This document shows, piece by piece, positions 50,018-58,831 of a stretch of DNA of 64,000 nucleotides. Each line of letters starts with the position of its first letter. Position 1 is the first letter of the stretch. Where the stretch lies: contig NZ_JAHKRS010000003.1 in the NCBI RefSeq assembly GCF_018863235.1, positions 186,001 through 250,000 on the forward strand, in the 5' to 3' direction. Source of the stretch: Pseudomaricurvus albidus (GTDB lineage Bacteria; Pseudomonadota; Gammaproteobacteria; Pseudomonadales; Cellvibrionaceae). The position numbers were made by a program, and so were the translations under genes. The notes under the pieces are model-generated. The model was given only the letters and a program-made list of their open reading frames with translations. It was not told the DNA's origin and did no database searches.

Positions 50018-51208
50018 ATGGAACACGCTTCGCACCGGGTTTTTGCGATTCGACTGGCCGCCCTGGTCGCCCTCACCCCCTTTGCCATTGATACTTATCT
50101 GCCCGCAATTCCAGCACTTGCCAGCGAACTCGATGCACCGATTCCTGCCGTCAATATGGGCATTAGCGCTTTCTTGCTGGGCTTCGCGCTGGGCCAACTT
50201 ACCGGCGGGCCACTATCCGACAGAATCGGACGCCGCCCCATAGCCCTGTCCGGACTCACCCTTTTTATCCTCAGCAGCATTGTGATCACCTTCGCCAGCT
50301 CGGTGGACACTTTTTTAATCGCACGCTTTGTTCAGGCACTGGGAGGAGGAGCTGCGTCTGTGGTTGTCGGAGCACTGGTACGGGACCGCTACAAAGGACA
50401 GCAGAGCGCCCAGACCTTTGCCACCATTGGCATGATCATGATGATTGCACCATTAATCGCCCCCGCTGTCGGCTCAGTGATTCTGGCCATATCCAAGTGG
50501 CAGTACATCTTTGTCTTTCTGGCCGCCTATGCTGCATTGATGCTGGGTATGGTCCTGAAGAATATTCCTGCGGCATTGCCTAATACTGAAAAAGTCCGGA
50601 ATTCACTGCTGAAACACTATATCCACTCCTACTCTCAGGTATTCCGACAAAGCCGATCACTGCCGTTTCTGTTCAGCCAGGCGTTTGTCAGCGGCATATT
50701 GCTGGCCTTTGTCACCAATGCGTCGTTTATGTTCCTGACGTACTTTAATGTCGGACAAGCCAAATTCCCCTTCTTTTTTGCCGCCATCCCACTGGCCTCA
50801 GCGTTAGCTGGCCGCATCAACATCAGCTTGCTGAATACCATTGATCGTCGGGTGGTTTTACGGTGGTCCGCTGTTGCACAGCTTCTGATCACGGTGACAT
50901 TTTGTATTTACTCCGCAACCACGACACCCACGGTCTGGCCAACACTTGGCCTGATCTGTGCCACTATCGCTACCGTAGGCTTTGCTTATCCCAACAATCT
51001 GTCTCTCTACCTCGATTACCACGGTAGTACTGGCGGCACCGCCAATGCTATATTCGGTTGTGCAACCTTTGCGGCCGGTGCGTTGCTTGGGGGCATCAGC
51101 AATGCCTTTTTTGATGGCACCCTGCTGCCTATCGCCATCACCATTGCGGCAAGCAGTCTGTTCAGTTTGCTGCTTGTCTACCCCGCAACACAAACAAAAA
51201 CTTCGTAA
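50018..51208 (+). CDS. Bcr/CflA-family MFS drug exporter
   Basis: 396-residue inner-membrane transporter with about twelve helices. The MFS loop motif GPLSDRIGRRPIALSGL lies between helices 2 and 3, and the N-terminus LTPFAIDTYLPAIPALASEL is the Bcr/CflA signature (E. coli Bcr exports bicyclomycin). Substrate here unknown. It follows the sRNA terminator by 66 bases and precedes the PQQ-type gene by about 100 bases. Confidence 0.93.
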   Translation: MEHASHRVFAIRLAALVALTPFAIDTYLPAIPALASELDAPIPAVNMGISAFLLGFALGQLTGGPLSDRIGRRPIALSGLTLFILSSIVITFASSVDTFLIARFVQALGGGAASVVVGALVRDRYKGQQSAQTFATIGMIMMIAPLIAPAVGSVILAISKWQYIFVFLAAYAALMLGMVLKNIPAALPNTEKVRNSLLKHYIHSYSQVFRQSRSLPFLFSQAFVSGILLAFVTNASFMFLTYFNVGQAKFPFFFAAIPLASALAGRINISLLNTIDRRVVLRWSAVAQLLITVTFCIYSATTTPTVWPTLGLICATIATVGFAYPNNLSLYLDYHGSTGGTANAIFGCATFAAGALLGGISNAFFDGTLLPIAITIAASSLFSLLLVYPATQTKTS

Positions 51209-51262
51209 GCCCTGGGCACCGAAGTGTCATAGCACAGCCACGCTGCGGGATACGGTTTCAAT

Positions 51263-51293
51263 TAACTACGTCAAATAACTACGTCAAATAACT
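51263..51293 (+). repeat. 13-bp tandem repeat before the PQQ-type dehydrogenase
   Basis: TAACTACGTCAAA occurs twice in tandem (51263-51275, 51276-51288) followed by a partial third copy, TAACT. It ends 15 bases before the next start codon and may have arisen by slippage or be a regulator site. Confidence 0.75.
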
Positions 51294-51307
51294 GGGGAAT
51301 ATCTCTT

Positions 51308-52822
51308 ATGGGTGTCTGGATAAAACGGGGCATAGCGGCTTTTCTGATCCTCTGGGCTCTACTGGTGTTAGCAGTCGTGGCTTTTATATCTTTTGGTCCA
51401 GTATCAAGCCCCGCCGCCGTGTTTAATGCTCTGTTCGGTTTTGGCACAGCGTCACCCGATCAGGCCACCATGGAACAGCGCCTATCCGTACCCGACGGTT
51501 TCAGTATCGGGCAGTACGCCAGCGGATTGAAAAAAGTGCGCATGATGGAGTTTTCCCGCACTGGTGACCTGGTCGTCAGCCAGCCCCGTGAAGGAAAAGT
51601 CCTGCTGCTCCAGCGCGACAGCAATGAAGATGGTCGCCACGATGGCAGTAAAGTCTTGCTCGATAAATTGACCCGCCCACACGGGCTCGAATTCCACGAA
51701 GACTGGCTGTACATTGCCGAGTCCAATGCCGTAGGTCGCGTCCTTTTTGACCACAAAACCGGCGAACTGGCCGGCAGCTACGAACGCATTGTGACCGGGC
51801 TGACAGACAATGGTAATCACTGGAGCAAGTCCATTCGTATCCGCGATGGATACCTTTATGTCAGCATGGGTTCAACCTGTAACGTCTGTATCGAAAAGGA
51901 CGAGCGCCGCGCAACCATTATGCGCTTTGATGTGGATGGACAGAACGGTGAGATCTTCGCCAGCGGCCTGCGAAACAGTGTCGGGATGGACTTTGCCCCC
52001 TGGGATGGCAGCCTCTACGCCACTGACAATGGCCGCGACCTGCTCGGCGACGACTACCCCGTTTGCGAACTGAACAAGATTGAGCGCAACACGTTTTATG
52101 GCTGGCCATTTATTAATGGCTTCGGTGATCTCGATCCGGATCTTGGTGAAGGAAGAGAAAGCCTGCTGGATTATGCTGTCCCACCCGCGTTTGGCTTCCG
52201 TCCTCACAACGCCCCATTGGGAATCCGCTTTATCCGTCAGGCCAAGATGCCGGCTGGCTATGACAACAGCGCCCTGGTTGCCCTGCACGGCTCATGGAAC
52301 CGCAGTACACCCGATGGTTACAAGGTAGTCTCTTTACACTGGACCCCGGATGGCAAGATTCACAGCCAGGACTTTATGACCGGATTTGAAAGTGACGGCA
52401 GCATTATCGGTCGACCTGTAGACATCGCCGAGGGACCAGACCAATGTCTGTACATCTCTGACGACTACTCAGGAACCATTTACCGCGTTTGCTATGGCAA
52501 GGAACAAAACACTCTGGACGATAGCAGCCAGACACCGCTGGAAGACCCCCAATGGGATGCGCTTTCTGCTGCAGAGATTGAGGAGTCTCACAAACAGGGC
52601 GAGGCCATTTATGCCCTGAATGCCTGCGCCAGTTGTCACTTGCTTAACGGAGAAGGCAATCCGTCGGGCAAGAAACTGCAGCAGCTGCATCGCCGCTACA
52701 CACTCGATACCCTGACAGCGTATTTCCTGAGCCCTAACCCACCCATGCCACAATATGACCTGAGTGAAACCCAGCGGCATGACCTGGCGGTTTACCTTTT
52801 AAGTCAGGACTCTGACAATTAA
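51308..52822 (+). CDS. Membrane-anchored PQQ-type sugar dehydrogenase fused to cytochrome c
   Basis: 504 residues: an N-terminal membrane anchor (~7-30), a six-bladed propeller of the soluble PQQ glucose/sorbosone dehydrogenase type (~55-400; TRPHGLEFHEDWLYIAESN, ASGLRNSVGMDFAPWDGSLY, VALHGSWNRSTPDGYKVV) and a C-terminal cytochrome c domain with ACASCHLL haem site and PMPQYDL axial Met. The fusion would pass electrons from sugar oxidation on the periplasmic side to the respiratory chain. PQQ biosynthesis genes are not in the window. Confidence 0.88.
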   Translation: MGVWIKRGIAAFLILWALLVLAVVAFISFGPVSSPAAVFNALFGFGTASPDQATMEQRLSVPDGFSIGQYASGLKKVRMMEFSRTGDLVVSQPREGKVLLLQRDSNEDGRHDGSKVLLDKLTRPHGLEFHEDWLYIAESNAVGRVLFDHKTGELAGSYERIVTGLTDNGNHWSKSIRIRDGYLYVSMGSTCNVCIEKDERRATIMRFDVDGQNGEIFASGLRNSVGMDFAPWDGSLYATDNGRDLLGDDYPVCELNKIERNTFYGWPFINGFGDLDPDLGEGRESLLDYAVPPAFGFRPHNAPLGIRFIRQAKMPAGYDNSALVALHGSWNRSTPDGYKVVSLHWTPDGKIHSQDFMTGFESDGSIIGRPVDIAEGPDQCLYISDDYSGTIYRVCYGKEQNTLDDSSQTPLEDPQWDALSAAEIEESHKQGEAIYALNACASCHLLNGEGNPSGKKLQQLHRRYTLDTLTAYFLSPNPPMPQYDLSETQRHDLAVYLLSQDSDN

Positions 52823-52833
52823 GAATGACCCAG

Positions 52834-52857
52834 AACCCAGGTCAGGCGACCTGGGTT
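52834..52857. terminator. Hairpin between convergent genes
   Basis: AACCCAGGTC and GACCTGGGTT around AGGC, spanning the stop codon of the minus-strand hypothetical gene and 12 bases after the PQQ-type gene stop. No T run; possible shared terminator. Confidence 0.4.
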
Positions 52858-53240
52858 GGCAGTGAATAGTTGATTGGCCGGGACTGATCTTTCAAAGTGA
52901 CATTCCTGGCTATTTCCGCACAGGCATCGTAATACATTTTACCGGCCATTCCGCGGATACGCGCTTTCTGGCTGTCAAACCAATCACTTTCAAACACCAC
53001 TTCCACTTCATTAAAGTGATTGTAGAAATCACAGGTCTTATCGTCTTCGATTTGAAACCAGTAAAGACTACAGCCATCAATATCGAAAGCCAAACCCTGA
53101 TTGTGTAACTCTTCCGTGATATTTTTGAGTGCTGGATCGCGTTTTTCCAACGCCGAATTCACCACACTTGCACCATTGTATTGAAACCCGGTCTCTCCGT
53201 GATAATAGGATTTCAGGCGCACAGCAATATGCTTTTTCAT
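52842..53240 (-). CDS. Hypothetical protein
   Basis: 132-residue soluble protein, not recognised. No signal peptide or membrane segment. The sequence is mixed alpha/beta with aromatic, acidic stretches (DGCSLYWFQIEDDKTCDFYN, HFNEVEVVFESDWFDSQKAR) that look like a small folded domain. No clear Shine-Dalgarno precedes the ATG, so the start is uncertain. Between a PQQ-type gene (convergent) and a terminator-bounded Old Yellow Enzyme gene. Confidence 0.6.
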   Translation of the reverse strand: MKKHIAVRLKSYYHGETGFQYNGASVVNSALEKRDPALKNITEELHNQGLAFDIDGCSLYWFQIEDDKTCDFYNHFNEVEVVFESDWFDSQKARIRGMAGKMYYDACAEIARNVTLKDQSRPINYSLPTQVA

Positions 53241-53373
53241 AACTCGGAACTTTCAACAACGCTTATTAGAAGGAGTAATCCGGGCCGGGAAGCCCGTTGG
53301 AACGGCGCGCATGGTAACAAGTCCGAGTGATTGGGTACAACACTAATACCACATCTCTCTTTAGACCCAATGC

Positions 53374-53410
53374 AAAAACGCCAGCGCTGCAAAGCTGCGC
53401 TGGCGTTTTT
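53374..53410 (-). terminator. Bidirectional-looking terminator after Old Yellow Enzyme
   Basis: AAAAACGCCAGCGC and GCGCTGGCGTTTTT, a perfect 14-base stem with a nine-base loop. It lies 22 bases beyond the enzyme's stop and would end transcripts from either side. Confidence 0.93.
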
Positions 53411-53431
53411 AAGGACGATGGACAGGCTCAA

Positions 53432-54541
53432 TCAATCCAGAGAGGTCAAAGCTGCCTGCTCATAAGCCTTAAGTTCTTCCAGTCGACCTTCTTTTACCAT
53501 GTTAGCCCAGCTTGGGTTGGCAATTAATGCACGCCCAACAGCCACCAGATCAAACTCGTCATTGTCCATACGCTGCAACAGGTTATCGAGACTGGCAGGC
53601 TCTGCCGCCTGGAAAGACGCCTCACCGGGCTTGGGCAAAAACTCATTGCTAAGACCGACGCTGCCTACTGTAATACAGGGTTTACCAGTCAGTTTGCGTG
53701 TCCAGCCGGCCAGATTCAGATCACTGCCGTCAAACTCCGGCTCCCAGAAGCGACGGGTAGAACAATGGAAAATATCGACACCGGCATCGCTCAAAGGCTT
53801 AAGAAACGCATCCAGTTCTTCGGGAGTTTCAACCAGTCGCGCCGTGTAATCCTGCTGCTTCCACTGGGACCAGCGCAGAATAATCGGAAAATCAGGACCG
53901 ACGGCTTCGCGAATGGCCTGGACAATTTCAATGGCAAAACGCGAACGCTGAGCCAGATCACCACCGTACTCATCAGTGCGCTGATTGGTGCCTTCCCAGA
54001 AAAACTGATCGATCAGGTAACCGTGAGCAGCATGAATCTCGACGGCATCAAAGCCGACCGCTTTGGCATCCTTGGCCGCCTGAGCAAATGCTGCAACCAC
54101 CTCATCAATGTCTTCTTTTGTCATTTCATGACCGGTTACCTTACCCGGAACCGCCATACCGGAAGGACCATACCCCGGCAGATCACCACCAGGCTCAACA
54201 CCCGGCTTGCGAATCGCGCCTACATGCCATAACTGCGGGGCAATTTTTCCCCCTTCGGCGTGAACAGCATCCACCACTTTTTTCCAGCCCGCCAACGCCT
54301 CTTCGCCAGCTATCAACGGAACATCAGGATAACCGGAAGCGGCCTTGTGCCCGATACAGGTTCCCTCGGTAATAATCAGTCCGACACCGCCCGCAGCGCG
54401 ACGGCGATAGTATTCAACCACCTTGTCATTCGGCACATTATTTGGGGAAAACGAGCGCGTCATAGGCGCCATGGCAATCCGGTTAGGCAATTCCATGGAA
54501 CCCAGGGAAAATGGCTTAAAAAGGCTGTTGGCTGTAGTCAT
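53432..54541 (-). CDS. Old Yellow Enzyme-family NADH:flavin oxidoreductase
   Basis: About 369-residue FMN enzyme that reduces activated alkenes, nitro compounds or electrophiles such as N-ethylmaleimide (NemA-like). It has LPNRIAMAPMTRSFSPNNVP, GGVGLIITEGTCIG, QLWHVG, EIHAAHGYLIDQFFWEGTNQ with RTDEYGG, and the C-terminal DLVAVGRALIANP. The His-Ala-Ala-His pair is the substrate site. The start at 54541 follows GGAG. A TetR gene precedes it on the same strand, and both have the same operator. Confidence 0.93.
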   Translation of the reverse strand: MTTANSLFKPFSLGSMELPNRIAMAPMTRSFSPNNVPNDKVVEYYRRRAAGGVGLIITEGTCIGHKAASGYPDVPLIAGEEALAGWKKVVDAVHAEGGKIAPQLWHVGAIRKPGVEPGGDLPGYGPSGMAVPGKVTGHEMTKEDIDEVVAAFAQAAKDAKAVGFDAVEIHAAHGYLIDQFFWEGTNQRTDEYGGDLAQRSRFAIEIVQAIREAVGPDFPIILRWSQWKQQDYTARLVETPEELDAFLKPLSDAGVDIFHCSTRRFWEPEFDGSDLNLAGWTRKLTGKPCITVGSVGLSNEFLPKPGEASFQAAEPASLDNLLQRMDNDEFDLVAVGRALIANPSWANMVKEGRLEELKAYEQAALTSLD

Positions 54542-54589
54542 CAGAAAACTCCGTGATCTCAGTGTGAAGTTGAACATTACACCGTCCTA

Positions 54590-54601
54590 CCTACCAGTAG
54601 G
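54590..54601 (-). promoter_or_regulatory. TetR operator before Old Yellow Enzyme
   Basis: CCTACCAGTAGG, the reverse complement of the core CCTACTGGTAGG in the tetR upstream site. It lies about 50 bases before the enzyme start, in the expected promoter position, so repressor binding would block transcription. Confidence 0.6.
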
Positions 54602-54660
54602 ATGGTTAACAATTTAAAAGTAACCCGCAAGAAAAGAAGCCCTGCTCCTCTTCGAAACGA

Positions 54661-55305
54661 TTACTGTCTTGCAGATTGATCAATGCCAGAAGTGGCCGCA
54701 GGGTCAGTTGACTGGCCCAACTCAGAAACTTGCCCTAACAACAAGGCTTTCATTTGCGCCATAGCCGCATCATAGACGCTGCTGCCATGAACACGTGAAT
54801 ACTGCAAAGCGCCTTTGCAGGTCAGCACGAACAGGATTGCCTGACTGCGGGCCTCACCGGAAAAACTGAACTCACCATTGACTCGTCCCTCTTCCAGCAA
54901 CTCGGCAATAAAATCCAGCTCGTGATCATCCATCCGCTTAAGCGCGGGGCGCATGGCCTCAGGAAGTGAAGCGATATCCGCCTGCAGACTGCTCAGAGGG
55001 CAAATCTTTTTATCGCCACAGGCGTACTTCAACGTGCCCTTGACGTACATATCGAGCTTTTCCATGGCCGAGCCGGTAAAGTTGCGGGCTCGGGAAAATT
55101 CCCGTTCATGCCACTGCTGAATCACCTCGCACAGCGCTACCCCCAAATCCGCTTTTTTCGGAAAGTGGTGATGGATACTGGCCTTGGTGATACCCAGCTC
55201 ACGAGACAAATCCTGATAGCTGAAGCTTTCAAACCCGTGGGTCTGTAACAGTTCCAGCGCAAGATCAAGAATCTGCTCTTTGCGGTTTTTCAGTCGTCTT
55301 TGCAT
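54661..55305 (-). CDS. TetR-family repressor (NemR-like context)
   Basis: 214-residue one-component repressor. The N-terminal helix-turn-helix is at ~10-55 (KEQILDLALELLQTHGFESF, SYQDLSRELGITKASIHHHF), followed by the all-helical effector domain with Cys residues (YACGDKKICPLSSLQADIAS) that could sense electrophiles, as NemR does; that is inference. It lies upstream of the Old Yellow Enzyme gene and shares its operator. Confidence 0.9.
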   Translation of the reverse strand: MQRRLKNRKEQILDLALELLQTHGFESFSYQDLSRELGITKASIHHHFPKKADLGVALCEVIQQWHEREFSRARNFTGSAMEKLDMYVKGTLKYACGDKKICPLSSLQADIASLPEAMRPALKRMDDHELDFIAELLEEGRVNGEFSFSGEARSQAILFVLTCKGALQYSRVHGSSVYDAAMAQMKALLLGQVSELGQSTDPAATSGIDQSARQ

Positions 55306-55317
55306 GGAAACGGATAC

Positions 55318-55335
55318 TAACCTACTGGTAGGTTA
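55318..55335 (-). promoter_or_regulatory. TetR operator before tetR
   Basis: TAACCTACTGGTAGGTTA is an almost perfect 18-base palindrome 13 bases upstream of the tetR start. Its core CCTACTGGTAGG is identical (reverse complement) to the site before the Old Yellow Enzyme gene. This indicates autoregulation and a two-gene regulon. Confidence 0.65.
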
Positions 55336-55355
55336 GTTAGCAAGAGCCTCTGGAA

Positions 55356-56045
55356 TCAAACCGCCACCCCGAACAGATGACCCGCTGCGGCAGTGACCAC
55401 CATGGCAAATACCCCCCAGAAGGTCACTCGCGTCACCCCCTTGACCACCGGTGCGCCTCCCACTCTGGCCGCCAGCCCACCCAGCACCCCCAGGAAAACC
55501 AGAGAAGCAATGGCTACCGACAGAATCTGATGCTCTCCCGGTATAGCCCAAGCAATCAACAGCGGCAAGGCCGCACCCACCACAAAGGTAAACGCTGAAG
55601 ACACCGCCGCCTGCACAGGCTGGGCCGAGACGACGTCTGAAATACCGATTTCATCACGGGCATGAGCGCCCAGAGCATCCCGAGCCATCAGCTGTTTCGC
55701 CACCTCTGTCGCCAGTGCCGGCTCAACCCCGCGATCCACGTAGATATCGGCCAGCTCTTCCTGCTCAGCGTGAAAGTCAGTATCCAGAGACTTTTTCTCC
55801 AGTTTCAGATCGGCGCTCTCGATATCCGCCTGTGAACTGACGGATACATATTCTCCGGCGGCTATGGACATGGCGCCAGCCACCAGACTGGCCACCCCCG
55901 CCAGCAAAATGTTTTCCTGAGATGTGTTGGCGGAAGCCACCCCGATGATTAAACTGGCAGTAGATACTATGCCATCGTTGGCGCCGAGTACGGCTGCACG
56001 CAACCAGCCTGCGCGATGCGATCGATGATGTTCCTCATGAGTCAT
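55356..56045 (-). CDS. VIT/CCC1-family iron-manganese transporter
   Basis: 229-residue membrane protein of the vacuolar-iron-transporter family, which moves Fe2+ or Mn2+ out of the cytoplasm. Motif WLRAAVLGANDGIVSTASLI is diagnostic, followed by GAMSIAAGEYVSVSSQADIE and a cytoplasmic helical stretch (KKSLDTDFHAEQEELADIYV). The open frame extends 71 codons further, but the ATG complementary to 56043-56045 gives the family start MTHEEHHRSHRAGW. It abuts the tetR regulatory site, yet its own function in iron handling is separate. Confidence 0.9.
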   Translation of the reverse strand: MTHEEHHRSHRAGWLRAAVLGANDGIVSTASLIIGVASANTSQENILLAGVASLVAGAMSIAAGEYVSVSSQADIESADLKLEKKSLDTDFHAEQEELADIYVDRGVEPALATEVAKQLMARDALGAHARDEIGISDVVSAQPVQAAVSSAFTFVVGAALPLLIAWAIPGEHQILSVAIASLVFLGVLGGLAARVGGAPVVKGVTRVTFWGVFAMVVTAAAGHLFGVAV

Positions 56046-56178
56046 GGCGTTTCCAACAGCCCCGGCAAAAAACAGAAGTAGAATAAGACAATATGCCCAA
56101 CCTATTGAAACATCAACAGAAATCCTGTTTCCTGCTGTGCGGCCATTCAACCCTAAGGCCGCGCAGGAAAACGACAGC

Positions 56179-57030
56179 ATGAAAACACCAAAACGAATCC
56201 TTCCACTCATAGAAGACGGGCTAGTCGACGAAGTCCTCAGCCAACTGATGAGCGGCAAGGAAGCGACGGTTTACACTGTCCGCAGTGGCAGCGAGATACG
56301 CTGCGCCAAAGTCTATAAAGAAGCCGCCAAACGCAGTTTTAAAAAGGCCGTGCAGTATCAGGAAGGCCGCAAGGTGCGCAACAGCCGCCGCGCCAGAGCC
56401 ATGGAAAAAGGCTCTAAATTCGGCCGCAAGCAACAGGAAGAAGTGTGGCAAAATGCCGAGGTGGACGCGCTCTACAAAGTCGATGCCGCCGGAGTGCGGG
56501 TTCCCAAACCCTATGGCTGTTTTGACGGGGTGCTGCTGATGGAACTGATCACCAATGACGAGGGAGAAGTCGCCCCTCGCCTCAATGATGTCACCATGTC
56601 CGCCGAACAAGCCCGGGAAGATCACGCGGTAATGATGCAATACGTCATGCGCATGTTGTGCGCAGGGATCGTGCACGGGGATCTGTCGGAGTTTAACGTG
56701 CTGGTGGATGACTACGGTCCCGTAATTATTGATCTGCCTCAGGCGGTCAACGCCGCCGCCAATAACAACGCCGAAGCCATGCTGGAACGCGATGTTGACA
56801 ACATCACCCAATACTACGGGCAGTTTGCACCCGATTTGCTGGAAACCCGCTACGCGGAAGAAATCTGGTCACTCTACGAAGACGGTGAGCTGCATCCCGA
56901 TCTTCAGCTCAGCGGCCACTTCGAGGACCCCGAAGGCTCTGCCGATGTGGATTCGGTCCTGGAAGAGATTAAAGCCGCCTTCGCCGAAGAGCAGGAGCGC
57001 CTCGAACGTATTCGCGACGCTGAGGAATAG
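56179..57030 (+). CDS. RIO1-like serine protein kinase
   Basis: 283-residue bacterial RIO kinase. SGKEATVYTVRSGSEIRCAK is the nucleotide-binding loop with the catalytic Lys, HGDLSEFNVLVDD the catalytic loop and VIIDLPQAVN the metal loop. Eukaryotic RIO kinases act in ribosome maturation; the bacterial homologues are poorly understood. The start at 56179 gives MKTPKRILPLIEDGLVDEVL, the conserved RIO N-lobe; the upstream extension overlaps the VIT start. Confidence 0.9.
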   Translation: MKTPKRILPLIEDGLVDEVLSQLMSGKEATVYTVRSGSEIRCAKVYKEAAKRSFKKAVQYQEGRKVRNSRRARAMEKGSKFGRKQQEEVWQNAEVDALYKVDAAGVRVPKPYGCFDGVLLMELITNDEGEVAPRLNDVTMSAEQAREDHAVMMQYVMRMLCAGIVHGDLSEFNVLVDDYGPVIIDLPQAVNAAANNNAEAMLERDVDNITQYYGQFAPDLLETRYAEEIWSLYEDGELHPDLQLSGHFEDPEGSADVDSVLEEIKAAFAEEQERLERIRDAEE

Positions 57031-57032
57031 GC

Positions 57033-57060
57033 ATCCCTGCCTTTGGGGATTAGTATTTTT
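57033..57060 (+). terminator. Possible terminator after the RIO kinase
   Basis: ATCCC and GGGAT arms with an eight-base loop, then TAGTATTTTT. Short stem, so confidence is low. Confidence 0.4.
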
Positions 57061-58831
57061 AACCGGCTCGGTTGGTGATCCAAAGGGTCTGATAGGGCTC
57101 CATCATGAGTACCGCATCCCCCTCGGGCAATTGCTCCCCACTGATCAGGTCCATCCAGGAGTCGGTGACGATCAGATTGATATCGGACAACTGTAACGGC
57201 TGTGGTTGATCACTGACATTGGAAATGCAAAAGATACTCTGAGTCCGATCCCGTGATTGACGCCAGAAACCGAAAATCGCCTCACCCAGATGCAGGGTAA
57301 ACTGTGTCGCATTAGGGTGGAATGCGGTCTGCTTCTGGCGTATTTTTAACAGCTTTTTCAGCGCCTTAAAGACTCTGGCGTGGGAGCTGTCTTCTGTATT
57401 CAACTCTGCCTCGATTTTATCCCAGTGCCACTGGTGACGATTGATCGAACGACTGTGACCACTGTTTTCCATCCGCTCATAGTCGTTATGGGTGCCCAGC
57501 ATACTGTGCACGTAGATTCCGGGAATACCTTCCAGCGCCAACATGATGGCGTGGGCACAAATAAAACGCTGGAATCCTAAGTCATCGGCACCCTTCACTG
57601 TTCCCTGCAGCGCATCGTACAGGGCAATATTGATTTCGTAAGGACGGACCTCACCACTGTCCAGCGCCCGCCAGGAAACCCGACCACCAAACTCCTGCAT
57701 GGTTTTAATCAGGCTGTCGGTTTCTTCATCGCTGAGCAACCCCTCAACAGGTCGCAAACCGATACCGTCGTGAGAGGCGATAAAATTAAAATAAGTCGTG
57801 CCGTTTTGCGCCGGCGGCATGCTCATCATCCACATTTTCAGATAATGACAATTTCCGGTAACCAGTGTGTTGACCAATAGGGGCGGCAGTGAAAAGTTGT
57901 AGACACAATGAGCTTCATTGGCGTTGCCGAAATACGACAGATTCTCTCGATTGGGAATATTGGTTTCAGTGATAATTACCGCTTCGCTCTCTGCGTTTTC
58001 AATCAGCAAGCGCAACAGCCTCACCACCAAATGGGTCTCTTCAAGATTGATGCAGGTAGTACCAATTTTTTTCCACAAAAACGCCACCGCATCCAGACGG
58101 AAGATTCTCACTCCCATATCCAGATACTGCCGAATGATCGAAACAAACTGCTTCAGCACCTCGGGATTGGCAAAATTAAAATCCACCTGATCATGACTGA
58201 AAGTACACCACACATACTGGGTGCCTCTTTCCGTCTCGACCTCTTTCAGTAAATCACTGGTACGGGGACGCACGACTTCGCGCAAATCGTCGCTGGGCGA
58301 AGCCGTATAGAAATAGTCATGACCGGGGCCTTCGCCCTTGATGAAATTCTGAAACCAAAGACTGCGACTCGAACAGTGGTTGATGACCAGATCGCCCATC
58401 AGACGATACTTTTGTGAAATATCGTAGATGTGACTCCAGTTGCCGAGGCCTTCGTTTACACTGGAAAAGTCGATAACCGCAAATCCGTCATCCGAACTGA
58501 ACGGGAAAAAAGGCAGGATATGAACACTGTTGATAATGCCTTCACAGTGTTCGTCCAGGAAGTGTTTCAAAACCTGAAGGGGTTTTTCTTTCACCCCCTC
58601 TGTCGGTATAAAGCTGTCACCATAGGTAATCAGAATAACGTCTTCCTGACTCCACGGATTGTAATGTGGTGGCGGCGCCGTGTCTTCTTCGGCATCCAGC
58701 CTCATGAGCTTCAACAATTCATGGGCCAGCTGTTCAAACGATACCGTCAACGGTGTTTCGTGATAGATGCATTCCAGCAGGTGAGTCAACCGTGCAGGCA
58801 ACGAATTATCGATAGTGACCGTTTCTATCAT
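57059..58831 (-). CDS. GH13_18-type phosphorylase, probably glucosylglycerate phosphorylase
   Basis: 590-residue alpha-amylase-superfamily enzyme of the sucrose phosphorylase subgroup. Catalytic regions: DLVINHCS (region I), [15 protein letters not shown] (nucleophile Asp), VIITETNIP (acid/base Glu), [12 protein letters not shown] (transition-state Asp). Subgroup members characterised elsewhere, including E. coli YcjM, phosphorolyse glucosylglycerate. The 4-base overlap (ATGA) with the glucosyl-3-phosphoglycerate synthase gene strongly supports that substrate here; sucrose is the main alternative. Confidence 0.85.
   Translation of the reverse strand: MIETVTIDNSLPARLTHLLECIYHETPLTVSFEQLAHELLKLMRLDAEEDTAPPPHYNPWSQEDVILITYGDSFIPTEGVKEKPLQVLKHFLDEHCEGIINSVHILPFFPFSSDDGFAVIDFSSVNEGLGNWSHIYDISQKYRLMGDLVINHCSSRSLWFQNFIKGEGPGHDYFYTASPSDDLREVVRPRTSDLLKEVETERGTQYVWCTFSHDQVDFNFANPEVLKQFVSIIRQYLDMGVRIFRLDAVAFLWKKIGTTCINLEETHLVVRLLRLLIENAESEAVIITETNIPNRENLSYFGNANEAHCVYNFSLPPLLVNTLVTGNCHYLKMWMMSMPPAQNGTTYFNFIASHDGIGLRPVEGLLSDEETDSLIKTMQEFGGRVSWRALDSGEVRPYEINIALYDALQGTVKGADDLGFQRFICAHAIMLALEGIPGIYVHSMLGTHNDYERMENSGHSRSINRHQWHWDKIEAELNTEDSSHARVFKALKKLLKIRQKQTAFHPNATQFTLHLGEAIFGFWRQSRDRTQSIFCISNVSDQPQPLQLSDINLIVTDSWMDLISGEQLPEGDAVLMMEPYQTLWITNRAG

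Noticed and set aside
51263-51293. Short tandem repeat considered as a CRISPR fragment
   Set aside because: Units are directly adjacent with no spacers, and no cas genes are present.
56044-56178. Upstream extension of the RIO kinase frame
   Set aside because: Overlaps the start of the divergent VIT gene and adds residues with no RIO similarity; ATG at 56179 fits better.
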